The position numbers and the translations under genes are program-made. Shown here piece by piece: positions 17,441-25,737 of a stretch of 62,271 nucleotides of DNA. Location: contig JALCRK010000016.1 of the NCBI GenBank assembly GCA_022652485.1, forward strand, positions 1 to 62,271. The letters run 5' to 3'. The stretch comes from Sphingobium sp. GTDB lineage: Bacteria > Pseudomonadota > Alphaproteobacteria > Sphingomonadales > Sphingomonadaceae. Every line of letters starts with the position of its first letter. Within the stretch, counting starts at the first letter, position 1. Below the pieces are notes generated by a model, which saw only the letters and a list, made by a program, of their open reading frames with translations, did not search any database and was not told the DNA's origin.

Positions 17441-19661
17441 GGTAATAGTCCTTGTAGCTATGGTAGAAAGCCCCCACGCCCTCTCTCGTAAAACGGCTTT
17501 GTTGCTTGACGTTGATCCGGGACAGCACCACGCCGACCGCGCCGCGCGCGGAGGGAGGCAATAGCTCGATCGCGCCCGCGATGGCTTTTTCGGCGGTGTG
17601 GCGCCAGCGGCCCGTCAGGATCACCACATCGGCGAGCGCCGCAAGCTCGCGCCCTTCGGCCACCGGCAGGATCGGCGCGGTGTCGAGCAGGACGAGGCTG
17701 AAATGTTCCCGCAACTGGGCGGTCAGCGCTTCCATGCGCGCGCGGTCGATCGGGGCGTCGTCGGCGTCGAATGCGGTGGTGATGGGCAGGATATGAAAGC
17801 CGCCCTTATGCTCCTGCAAGGCCGCCGCGATCGTTACCTCTCCGGCCAGCACTTCCTTGAGGCCCGGTTTGCCCGGGGCTGGCTGGGCGTGGTCCAGGCT
17901 GAACTGCCGCCTGATACTGTCGCAATCAACGACGATTACCCGTTCCCCCGCCCGTGCCGCCGATTGCGCGAGGCAGGCGGTGAGCGTGGTCTTGCCCTCG
18001 GCCGGCAAGGCGGAGCTTATCATCATCACCTTGTTCGGCTCGATGCTCTGCCGCACCTTGGTGAGGATGCCGCGCACCGCCTGCGCCAGCGGTGATCGCG
18101 GGGTCGCGTGAATGGCAGCGAGCGGATCCTTTACCTCAGGGTCGAGGGTGGCAAATTCGGGAAGGCCGCCAAAGAAGGGCACGCCAAGCCGACGCTTGAC
18201 ATCGTCGCCTGAGGTGAGGCCGGTAAAGGCAAGCTCGGTCGCCACCGCCGCGACAAAGCCTCCGCCCAGCCCGAGCAATAGCCCGAGCGTAAGGAAATAG
18301 GGCTTCTTGGGGAAGCTCGGCGCCATCGGGATGCGCGCGTCCGAAACGAGGCGCGAGTCGGCGCGCTCGGCCCCGTCGGAGGCCACCGCTTCCTTGTACC
18401 GGTTGAGATAGCTCTCGTACAGCGCCTGCGAGGTGTCCGCCTTGCGCTGGAGATCATCGAGCGCAACCATCGCGCGGTTGTTCTGCGCCAGCGTTCCCTG
18501 AGCGCCGCCAAGGCTGCCGCTCAATGAAGCGAGGCGCTGCTGGGAGATGTGCGATTTGGCATCGAGATTGGAGATGGTGCGGTTGATTTCCGCCTGAATC
18601 TGAAGGTCCACATCGGCCAGCTGACGCAGGGCATCGAGGAAATCCGGGTTCTTTGGCCCCAATGTGCCGGCATATTCGGCGACACGCGCGCTCAGCTCCG
18701 CCCGCTTGACGCGCAACGACTGAATCACGGGGGAGGAGAGCGCGACGCCGACATCATCGCCCACCGAACCCGTGCGGAGCTGGGTGCGCGCGGTGATGAG
18801 GTTGGCTTGGTCGGCCGCGGCTTCGGCACGGGCGGAGGCGACCTGCTGATTATAGGCGCTGATCTCCTGCTCGGTGAGGGTGGCCCCGGTGGTGCTGAGA
18901 AGATTGTTATCGATGCGGTAATGCTGAACGGCGTCGAAATCGGCCTGCGCCTGCGATTTCAGCTTCTCGATCCGCTCGCCGAGCAGCTTCACCGCCTGGA
19001 GGTTCTGCTGCTGCTTCTGGCGGATCTGCTCGTCGGTATAGATATGGGCAAACGCATTGGCGATGGCGGTGGCGCGGATGGGATTGACCTCGGTATAGCC
19101 GACGCTGAACGCATAGGCGCTCGATACGCGCTGGACCGAGAGGTTTGCGGTGAGGCGGTTGATGACCAGTTCCCGAAGGCGCGCACGGTCGGTCTCGCTG
19201 AGCGGTCCCAGAGGCTGTGGCTTGGCCAGACCCAGCTTCTTCGCGAGGCTGTGGACGATCCCGCTATTGGAAAGCAGGGCGCGCATGTCGGGATCGTTCT
19301 CGAGGTGGAGATAGTCCACCACCTTGGCGGCGATGTCGCGCGATGTGAGGATGGCGATTTCGGTTTCGACGTCCGAGCTGGTTTCAGGAACGTCCGATTT
19401 CTGCTTGTCGCTCGATGGCGTTACGGGCGTGTCGTTACTGTTGAGGATGACGACCGCCGTCGCCGTATATTTCGCCGGAAGCCACACGGAGAGCAGCGCA
19501 GCGATATCGAAAATGATGATGGCCGTGTAGAAAAACACGCGTATCCGGCGACGGAGCAGCAGCCACAAGCCCTTGAGGTCGAGCCGGTCGGCAACGATGT
19601 CCGCCCGCTGGGCATAAGCTGCCTCGGCGTCATCCTGATAATATGCACCCGCGACCGACAC
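17424..19661 (-). CDS. Wzc/GumC-like polysaccharide co-polymerase with C-terminal BY-kinase (745 aa)
   Basis: This is an inner-membrane chain-length regulator fused to a tyrosine autokinase. The first membrane segment is at about residues 42-62, the periplasmic Wzz domain with long helices follows (about 70-435), and the second segment is PYFLTLGLLLGLGGGF. The cytoplasmic kinase has Walker A SSALPAEGKTTLT (about 545), Walker A' VIVVDCDSIRR and LVLLDTAPILPV as Walker B. The C-terminus has a Tyr cluster (FYHSYKDYYH) as autophosphorylation site. All expected parts are present, so it should be active. It lies downstream of the beta-barrel gene at 19707-20942, 45 bases away. Confidence 0.9.
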   Translation of the reverse strand: MSVAGAYYQDDAEAAYAQRADIVADRLDLKGLWLLLRRRIRVFFYTAIIIFDIAALLSVWLPAKYTATAVVILNSNDTPVTPSSDKQKSDVPETSSDVETEIAILTSRDIAAKVVDYLHLENDPDMRALLSNSGIVHSLAKKLGLAKPQPLGPLSETDRARLRELVINRLTANLSVQRVSSAYAFSVGYTEVNPIRATAIANAFAHIYTDEQIRQKQQQNLQAVKLLGERIEKLKSQAQADFDAVQHYRIDNNLLSTTGATLTEQEISAYNQQVASARAEAAADQANLITARTQLRTGSVGDDVGVALSSPVIQSLRVKRAELSARVAEYAGTLGPKNPDFLDALRQLADVDLQIQAEINRTISNLDAKSHISQQRLASLSGSLGGAQGTLAQNNRAMVALDDLQRKADTSQALYESYLNRYKEAVASDGAERADSRLVSDARIPMAPSFPKKPYFLTLGLLLGLGGGFVAAVATELAFTGLTSGDDVKRRLGVPFFGGLPEFATLDPEVKDPLAAIHATPRSPLAQAVRGILTKVRQSIEPNKVMMISSALPAEGKTTLTACLAQSAARAGERVIVVDCDSIRRQFSLDHAQPAPGKPGLKEVLAGEVTIAAALQEHKGGFHILPITTAFDADDAPIDRARMEALTAQLREHFSLVLLDTAPILPVAEGRELAALADVVILTGRWRHTAEKAIAGAIELLPPSARGAVGVVLSRINVKQQSRFTREGVGAFYHSYKDYYHAQHS

Positions 19662-19706
19662 AGAAATTCCGTCCCCCTTTGCCGTCCAAATTCCAGAAGC
19701 GGCCGA

Positions 19707-20942
19707 TTATCGTCTGAGAGTCAGAGACAGCCCGGCCAGCGTGGCGCAGAAATTGCGAATCACCGCAGTGTTCGCCGAGTCCCTGCACTCGTGCTTAGCG
19801 TAGGCGCCGATTGCGACAGTACGGTTAAACCTGTATTCACCTGTTAATTCTTCGTTATGCGATGTGGCCTGAGAGCGGATTTCGCGATAGTTTTGCCACT
19901 TGCGCGAGGCGCTGAGCTGGACAAGCAGGTTGCGCAGCAGCTCATACTCGATTTCCGCCTTCGCGCTGCGTGAAACGATCACGCCGACCGATGGCACGCC
20001 GCTGTTCTCAAGCGTTCGTCGTCCGCTCAGACTGACGGTGAGGAGAGGGGTGGGATACCAGCTGACATGCCCGGAATAAGCGAAGCCGTGGAAATTGCGA
20101 AAAGCCGAATTCTTGTAGCCGTGTCTCAGATATCCGGCTTCGCTCTCGATGCGAATGAGGCCCAGATCGATCGCGCCGCTTGCTCCGACATTCCAGAGCG
20201 TGTTGGCGCGCGTGGAGATGGGAGAGTCGGCGCGCTGATATTGTGCGAACAGCCCGATCGCCGCGAGGTCGGTGGGTTGATAGAGCGCGCCGCCGCGAAA
20301 GGTCCAGCTGGTGGAATCGCGAAACGCCTGCGATGCCCGCCCGCCGCCAGCGATTTCAAGATCGGCATAGCTGATCCTGCCATGTTCTGCCTGCATACTG
20401 AGGCGCACTGGCGACAGGTCTTGAGCGATCTGGATCTTCTGGGAGAAGCTGTAGAACTGGGACGGTTTTCCGACGCTCAGGGGCGCGCCGTTGGTGCCGT
20501 GGCGCTCCGAGGTCAGGCTTCTGGCGACCGAAGCGGAGAGGCGCATTCGGCCAAACTCGATATGGCCCGCGCCGCCGAGGTTGAACTCGTTGCTGTGCTG
20601 CCGCCCGTGGCGAAAATAGCGCGTGAAAATGCCGCTCGCCGCGAGATCGACGCCGCCCTGACCCCAGTCATTGTTCACCTTGAGCGACGGCGCGAAAATG
20701 GCGAACCCGTCGCCGACCTTGCTGCTCGCCGTCCCGAAAAGATTGTCGTCGTATCCGCTGTCGATGCGCAGGGCTGGGGCAAGTATCCACGGCCCGAGAC
20801 GAATATTGACCGGATCGAACTCGGGCTGGGATCGCGCCCCGGCCACATCCTGTTTCGCAGGCAATGGGTCTGTGGCGGCGTTCGAGGGGCATCCCGCGCA
20901 CACCGCAGCGAAAAGAAGGCCACGGGCCAATTGTTTGAGCAT
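19707..20942 (-). CDS. Outer-membrane beta-barrel protein of the polysaccharide locus (411 aa)
   Basis: The precursor begins MLKQLARGLLFAAVCAGC, a signal sequence; a lipobox-like CAGC is present but the signal-peptidase I site near SNA-AT is also possible. The rest is an alternating beta-strand pattern rich in aromatic ends, for example LRIDSGYDDNLFG and IRIESEAGYLRHGY, ending in SLTLRR. It resembles the beta-barrel proteins (BBP2 type) placed next to Wzc-like genes in sphingan and related loci. The ATG at 20942 was chosen because it begins the signal peptide. It probably acts as the outer-membrane exit or anchor, since no Wza-type gene is present in the window. Confidence 0.65.
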   Translation of the reverse strand: MLKQLARGLLFAAVCAGCPSNAATDPLPAKQDVAGARSQPEFDPVNIRLGPWILAPALRIDSGYDDNLFGTASSKVGDGFAIFAPSLKVNNDWGQGGVDLAASGIFTRYFRHGRQHSNEFNLGGAGHIEFGRMRLSASVARSLTSERHGTNGAPLSVGKPSQFYSFSQKIQIAQDLSPVRLSMQAEHGRISYADLEIAGGGRASQAFRDSTSWTFRGGALYQPTDLAAIGLFAQYQRADSPISTRANTLWNVGASGAIDLGLIRIESEAGYLRHGYKNSAFRNFHGFAYSGHVSWYPTPLLTVSLSGRRTLENSGVPSVGVIVSRSAKAEIEYELLRNLLVQLSASRKWQNYREIRSQATSHNEELTGEYRFNRTVAIGAYAKHECRDSANTAVIRNFCATLAGLSLTLRR

Positions 20943-21090
20943 CGTCCGGTCTTCGTCCCCGCAATGGCGCGGGATCAAAGGCCATCACTGTTAAAGCAAT
21001 ATGACAGCGCGCGAATATTTTACTGTCCTTATACCGATAGGCAAAAGGCTGACGTTCGGATATAGGCCGACGGCGGTCAGGCCGGGTGGG

Positions 21091-22311
21091 ATGGCCATGC
21101 GTAGTGCAGAGCCTGACATAATACGAGCAGCATCCTTGCAACCCGATCCCTCACTCTCTCCGGAATTTTCGCTGCTGGCACGTTTTGTTGCTCCGGCGCT
21201 TGCGGGCGCGGATCACTCGCATACGGCGAACGATTTCACGATGGGAAGGGACATCGACTGGAATATTGTGCTGGCTTTGGCGGAGAGGCATCGGGTTACT
21301 CCCGCGCTGGCGTCTGCAATCGCCCGGCATCGAGCGGGCCTGCCATCCCCGGTGCAAAGCCGTTTAGACAAGAGCCTCGCCAAAGCAGCCTTTGACGAAC
21401 TGGCACAGGCTGCACTGGCGCGGGACATCGTTGCCGCATTTCGGAAGCGGACCATCGGCCTTATATTGCTGAAGGGCGTTCCGCTGTCGCTGCGGTTGCA
21501 TGGCCGGTTGGGATTGCGCGTCAGCCGCGACATCGACCTGCTGGTCGCGCCATCCGATGTGCCTTCGGCATTGGATATTCTGACCGGCATGGGCTTCCGG
21601 TCGCGACAAGCGCTGGAAGCGGCCAACGCCCGAGCGTTGCACGCACAGATGCGGCGGCACAAGGATGTCGAGTTGGTGCACGATGAACGGCAGCAGGTGG
21701 TGGAGCTGCACTGGCGGCTGTTCGACAATTCGCACCTGATGCCCTTACCCGAGAATATGGTCGCACCGGAGGTCACGTGGCCGTCCGGGGTCGTCTGCTC
21801 GGTGCTGCCGGACAGGTTCAACAGGCTCTACCTCGCCAATCATGGTGCGCAGCATGGCTGGTCCCGCCTCAAATGGCTGATCGACTTCGCCGCGCTGATG
21901 GCGCCGCTGCGGGCGGAAGGCATCGCTCAATTCTACAGCAGCGTTTCGATCGCGGAGGGGCGGCGCAGCGTGGCGCAGGCGCTGCTGCTGTGCCACCAGC
22001 TGTTCGGCTGGCCCCTGCCGGAGCAGGTTCGGGCCGATGCGCGGCGCGATTGGCGCGTAACGATGCTGCTCAAGCTCGCGCTGCACAGCATGGCTCAGGG
22101 AGGCGCGCAGGAGATCGAGGATATCCGGTTCGGCGCGACCCGCAAGAATATCAGCCATTATCTGCTCTGGTCCTCGCCACGCTATCTCGCGCGGGAGATG
22201 ATGTTCGATCTCACCGACGTGTCCGCATTGCCCGAGGGATCGTGCTGGAGGAGATGGGGCGCGCTGGGCCGGGTCGCCGCATGGATCGCCAGCCACGGCA
22301 GGCGCTCATGA
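21091..22311 (+). CDS. Nucleotidyltransferase-family protein (NTP_transf_5-like, about 406 aa)
   Basis: The core motif is LGLRVSRDIDLLVAPSDV at about residue 150, with the two Asp of a nucleotidyltransferase active site. It is followed by VVELHWRLFDN, typical of the uncharacterised nucleotidyltransferase family often found with exopolysaccharide and exosortase genes. The start may be the ATG at 21091 or 21097; the longer ORF has a non-conserved leader. It overlaps the prepilin peptidase start (ATGA), so both are coupled. Substrate unknown. It is divergent from the beta-barrel/BY-kinase unit across about 150 bases that likely hold both promoters. Confidence 0.6.
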   Translation: MAMRSAEPDIIRAASLQPDPSLSPEFSLLARFVAPALAGADHSHTANDFTMGRDIDWNIVLALAERHRVTPALASAIARHRAGLPSPVQSRLDKSLAKAAFDELAQAALARDIVAAFRKRTIGLILLKGVPLSLRLHGRLGLRVSRDIDLLVAPSDVPSALDILTGMGFRSRQALEAANARALHAQMRRHKDVELVHDERQQVVELHWRLFDNSHLMPLPENMVAPEVTWPSGVVCSVLPDRFNRLYLANHGAQHGWSRLKWLIDFAALMAPLRAEGIAQFYSSVSIAEGRRSVAQALLLCHQLFGWPLPEQVRADARRDWRVTMLLKLALHSMAQGGAQEIEDIRFGATRKNISHYLLWSSPRYLAREMMFDLTDVSALPEGSCWRRWGALGRVAAWIASHGRRS

Positions 22312-23078
22312 TTGCCTTGGCTCAGCTTCCCCTGCTGCCGTCCATCATCCTGGGGTCGGTGCTTGGGCTTTTGGCGGGGAGTTTCCTGGCGGCGCTCGTG
22401 ACCCGCTGGCCCAAGGGCAAATCCGTGATGCGTGGCCGTTCCGCCTGTGATGCTTGCGGACGTCGATTGCGTGCGACGGAAATTGTCCCGATCGTGAGCA
22501 TGGCAATCCAGCGCGGGCGATGCCGAGGCTGCCATGCCCCCATCGATGGGCTGCACTGGAAGATGGAAATGGGAGGCGGGCTGATCGGGCTCGCCTCGGC
22601 ATGTCTGTGGCCCATGCCGCACGCGCTCGGCGGGATGATCTTTGGCTGGATGCTGCTGGCGCTGGCGCTGCTCGATGCGCGCCATTTCTGGTTGCCGGAT
22701 GCTCTGACGCTGCCGTTGCTGTTTCTCGCCTTGACGATAGGCCCGCTGACCACCGGGATATCCTTTGCCGATGCGGCGATAGGCGCTGCCACAGGCTATG
22801 GCAGCCTGCTTGCCGTCGCCTCGGTCTATCGCAGGATGCGGGGCAGGGAAGGGCTGGGCCTGGGGGATGCCAAGCTGCTGGGAGCCCTGGGTGCATGGTT
22901 CGGCTGGCAGGCCTTGCCCATGATCCTGCTCATCGCGTCTGTGAGTGCGCTGGTCTGGGTGGCTGGCGTATCCATGCTGACCCGGCGAAAGCTCGATAGC
23001 GCCCACAAGCTTCCCTTCGGGCTGTTCCTGTGCCTTGCCGCAGTTCCGTTAACCGCTCTGCGGACGTTGTGGCTGTGA
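22308..23078 (+). CDS. Prepilin peptidase (type IV leader peptidase, A24 family, 256 aa)
   Basis: This is an inner-membrane aspartic protease and N-methyltransferase that processes type IV prepilin or pseudopilin leaders. It has the four-Cys motif CDACGRRL / CRGCHAPI (about residues 45-82). The two catalytic Asp motifs are ALLDARHFWLPD and GLGLGDAKLLGALG (GxGD). About seven membrane segments are seen. The start overlaps the upstream stop (ATGA). No pilin gene is close by, so its presence in a polysaccharide locus is unusual; it may serve pilins elsewhere in the genome. Confidence 0.85.
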   Translation: MIALAQLPLLPSIILGSVLGLLAGSFLAALVTRWPKGKSVMRGRSACDACGRRLRATEIVPIVSMAIQRGRCRGCHAPIDGLHWKMEMGGGLIGLASACLWPMPHALGGMIFGWMLLALALLDARHFWLPDALTLPLLFLALTIGPLTTGISFADAAIGAATGYGSLLAVASVYRRMRGREGLGLGDAKLLGALGAWFGWQALPMILLIASVSALVWVAGVSMLTRRKLDSAHKLPFGLFLCLAAVPLTALRTLWL

Positions 23079-23166
23079 TCAGCGTGAGAGCAATAAATCG
23101 ATCATTTCACGGATTTCACCCAAAAGCTTAATATCTGCGTCACAATAATTCTTGATGCTAAAGGGC

Positions 23167-24615
23167 ATGAGCAACCACCCCCTCATTCATCCCGTTATCT
23201 TGTGTGGAGGCGCGGGAACGCGGCTATGGCCGCTTTCTCGCAAATCCTATCCCAAGCAGTTTGCCAATCTCATAGGTGAGACGAGCCTGTTTCAGCGAGC
23301 GGTGACGCTTGCTTCCGGCGACGGTTTTGCCGCGCCGACGATCGTTACCGGAGATCCGCTCCGGTTTATTGTGACGGAACAGATGGAGGCGATCGGACAT
23401 GCCCCGTCAGCGATCCTCATCGAACCGGAAGGCCGCAACACTGCGCCGGCGGTGCTTGCCGGCGCGCTGGCGCTGCAGGAGCGTGATTCCGAAGCCCTGA
23501 TGTTGGTTTTGCCGTCCGATCATCTGATCCCCGACCCCAATGCCTTTCGCCTCGCTGTAATGGCAGCAGCCGGGCGCGCGCGTCTGGGTGATCTCGTGAC
23601 CTTTGGCATTTCTCCGACACGCGCGGAAACCGGCTATGGCTATCTGGAGCTTACCGACAGGTCCGCGCTCTTGAAAAACGCGCCTCAAAACCTTGCCCGC
23701 TTTGTCGAAAAGCCGGATGCGGCGAAAGCGCAAGCCATGATTGCGAGCGGAAATTATCTCTGGAACGCGGGGATATTTCTCTTCTCTGTGTCCGCCATCA
23801 TTGACGCTTATCAGCACTATATGCCCGATATGCTGCGTGCGGTGCGCGAGGCGATGCATGACAAATCCCGCGATCTCGGCTTTTTGCGCCTGAACAAGGA
23901 TGCATGGTCGAATGTGCAGAATATCTCTCTCGATTATGCAATCATGGAAAAGGCATCCAATATAGCGGTTATGCCGTATTCGGCGGGCTGGTCTGATCTG
24001 GGGGACTGGAACAGCGTCTGGCAGGAAAGTGGCCCGGATGCAGCCGGGAACATATGCTCTGACGCAGCGACTGCGATAGATTGCCAGGGCACCATGTTGC
24101 AATCCGGAAGCCGGGGCTTGCAGCTCGTTGGGATTGATCTCGATGATATGATCGTCGTCGCCATGTCCGACGCGGTGTTGGTCGCGCCGAGATCGTCAAG
24201 CCAGCGTGTGAGTGAAGCCGTGGCGCGGCTCAAAGCCGGTTCGGCCAGACAGGCCGAACATATGCCGCGTGACCGGCGACCCTGGGGATGGTTCGAAAGT
24301 CTCGCGTCAGGGGATAGCTTTCAGGTAAAGCGCATTTTCGTCAATCAAGGTCAGGCGCTTTCGTTGCAAAGTCACAGGCATCGCGCTGAACACTGGATCG
24401 TTGTGGCGGGGACCGCCACCGTAACGATCGGTCACGAAGTCAGGCAGTTAGTTGCGAATGAATCGGTGTATGTGCCGTTGGGGGCAGTGCATCGACTGGA
24501 AAATCGGGGCCACACCCCTGTGGAACTCATCGAGGTACAGACCGGCACTTACCTCGGCGAGGACGATATCGTTCGATACGAAGACCGATATGACCGTGCG
24601 GGTACTGCCGCCTGA
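23167..24615 (+). CDS. manC: Mannose-1-phosphate guanylyltransferase / mannose-6-phosphate isomerase
   Basis: This cytoplasmic bifunctional enzyme would make GDP-mannose for the polysaccharide. The N-terminal nucleotidyltransferase domain begins HPVILCGGAGTRLWPLSRKS, with the signature G-G-x-G-T-R-L-W-P, and has VEKPDAAKA and YLWNAGIFLF later. The C-terminal cupin isomerase domain (about residues 365-482) shows RPWGWFESL, SLQSHRHRAEHWIVV and NESVYVPLGAVHRLEN with metal-binding His. The ATG at 23167 gives the usual MSNH...HPV start; an ATG at 23155 is possible. Length about 482 aa is normal. The gene stands last in the locus. Confidence 0.93.
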   Translation: MSNHPLIHPVILCGGAGTRLWPLSRKSYPKQFANLIGETSLFQRAVTLASGDGFAAPTIVTGDPLRFIVTEQMEAIGHAPSAILIEPEGRNTAPAVLAGALALQERDSEALMLVLPSDHLIPDPNAFRLAVMAAAGRARLGDLVTFGISPTRAETGYGYLELTDRSALLKNAPQNLARFVEKPDAAKAQAMIASGNYLWNAGIFLFSVSAIIDAYQHYMPDMLRAVREAMHDKSRDLGFLRLNKDAWSNVQNISLDYAIMEKASNIAVMPYSAGWSDLGDWNSVWQESGPDAAGNICSDAATAIDCQGTMLQSGSRGLQLVGIDLDDMIVVAMSDAVLVAPRSSSQRVSEAVARLKAGSARQAEHMPRDRRPWGWFESLASGDSFQVKRIFVNQGQALSLQSHRHRAEHWIVVAGTATVTIGHEVRQLVANESVYVPLGAVHRLENRGHTPVELIEVQTGTYLGEDDIVRYEDRYDRAGTAA

Positions 24616-24664
24616 CCCGGTGCACCTTCCGGTATGAGGTGAACGCCTCCCGAAGGGCGGCGGG

Positions 24665-25375
24665 TTACGGCGTGGCGATGGTTCCCCCCGGACCAGCTGG
24701 GACGGCTGGATAAAGCGCGAGCGGTGCCGGTGGGGCATAGGTGGCGTTCCAGGTCGCCAGATCGCCCTGATATTTCTGATACGCGGCAAAGAAGCTCTGG
24801 TAGATATTCTCCAGCTTGGCCAGCTCCAGCACGGAGCGGGTTTCCAGCTCCTTCGAAGGCACGGTGCGCAGATCCTCGCCGATCGCCAGCATATTGTCGC
24901 ATAACACCGGCATCACCGGCGGAAATGCGAAATAGTTATAGACCTGGGTCTGAAAAACCTCGCGCTGCTGGATGTAGGTCTTGCCGTAAGTCTGTTTGAA
25001 TTGCTTATCGAGATCCTTGTAGATCGCGGCGAGGGTCTTCTTGTTGGACTTGAGGAAATCGGCGTAATTCGCCGCCATCGCCTGATACGCCGGAGCCTGA
25101 CAGTTGAGCGCGGCAACATTATAGGCCGACCGCAGGTTCCACGCCGCCTGTTTTAGGGAAATGCCGGAATTGACGGTCACGCGGCGCCCATCCGCCCCCA
25201 GTGGAGGCAGGACGAGGTTGGGCGCGGCGCCCATCGGCGGCAGGGGCCGGGGCGGCACAATGAGGCGCGGCGGCGCAACAGGGGGCGGCGCGGGCGGAGG
25301 CGTGGGCGTGCAGGCCGCGATCAGGCCGAGGCTGCACAGCAGGGCCGGCCGGGCGAGCGTCAGTGGCCCGGTCAT
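24665..25375 (-). CDS. Proline-rich lipoprotein of unknown function (236 aa)
   Basis: The start at 25375 gives a lipoprotein signal (MTGPLTLARPALLCSLG then the lipobox LIAAC). A Pro-rich linker follows (TPTPPPAPPP, then LIVPPRPLPP), which may cross the periplasm. The rest (about residues 75-236) is helical with several Tyr and Phe (AAYQKYQGDLATW). It ends in a Pro/Gly tail. I do not recognise the globular domain. It is convergent with manC and has no obvious functional partner; the gap to the DUF2783 gene is about 160 bases. Confidence 0.6.
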   Translation of the reverse strand: MTGPLTLARPALLCSLGLIAACTPTPPPAPPPVAPPRLIVPPRPLPPMGAAPNLVLPPLGADGRRVTVNSGISLKQAAWNLRSAYNVAALNCQAPAYQAMAANYADFLKSNKKTLAAIYKDLDKQFKQTYGKTYIQQREVFQTQVYNYFAFPPVMPVLCDNMLAIGEDLRTVPSKELETRSVLELAKLENIYQSFFAAYQKYQGDLATWNATYAPPAPLALYPAVPAGPGGTIATP

Positions 25376-25536
25376 AAGAAAAGCGGTGGGTTTCGTCGAA
25401 CTGGGATCGGAAACACGGCTGGAAACGCGCAAGGGATACCCCGGATGTTGGTGTTGCCTCCGCATCATGCACCGTTGCGGATCCCTGATCCACGAAATTG
25501 GGATCAAGGCCCGCAATAATCGGACGAAGGGACGCG

Positions 25537-25737
25537 TCAGTTCTGCTGCGTGCCGAGACCGGCATGCCGTATCGCCTCGCTCACGATATCGGCGTCGCCG
25601 ATATGGTTGATCAGCAGCAGGATGAGGCGTGCATTGACGCGCATACTTTCCTCCTCGTCAAGGCCGTGATGCAGCGCGATCAGTTTTTCGTACACGCCGT
25701 CCGCATTGGCGAGGTTGGGGCTGGTTACGAGCTTCAT
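25537..25737 (-). CDS. DUF2783 family small protein (66 aa)
   Basis: This is a small soluble protein matching DUF2783: PNLANADGVYEKLIALHHGL, then ARLILLLINHIGD. No enzymatic motif is seen. It is the last gene of the three-gene operon MBL-fold / FAD monooxygenase / DUF2783, and its start overlaps the stop of the monooxygenase gene by four bases. DUF2783 genes are commonly found beside such monooxygenases, so it may be an accessory or stability factor; this is inference. Confidence 0.75.
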   Translation of the reverse strand: MKLVTSPNLANADGVYEKLIALHHGLDEEESMRVNARLILLLINHIGDADIVSEAIRHAGLGTQQN

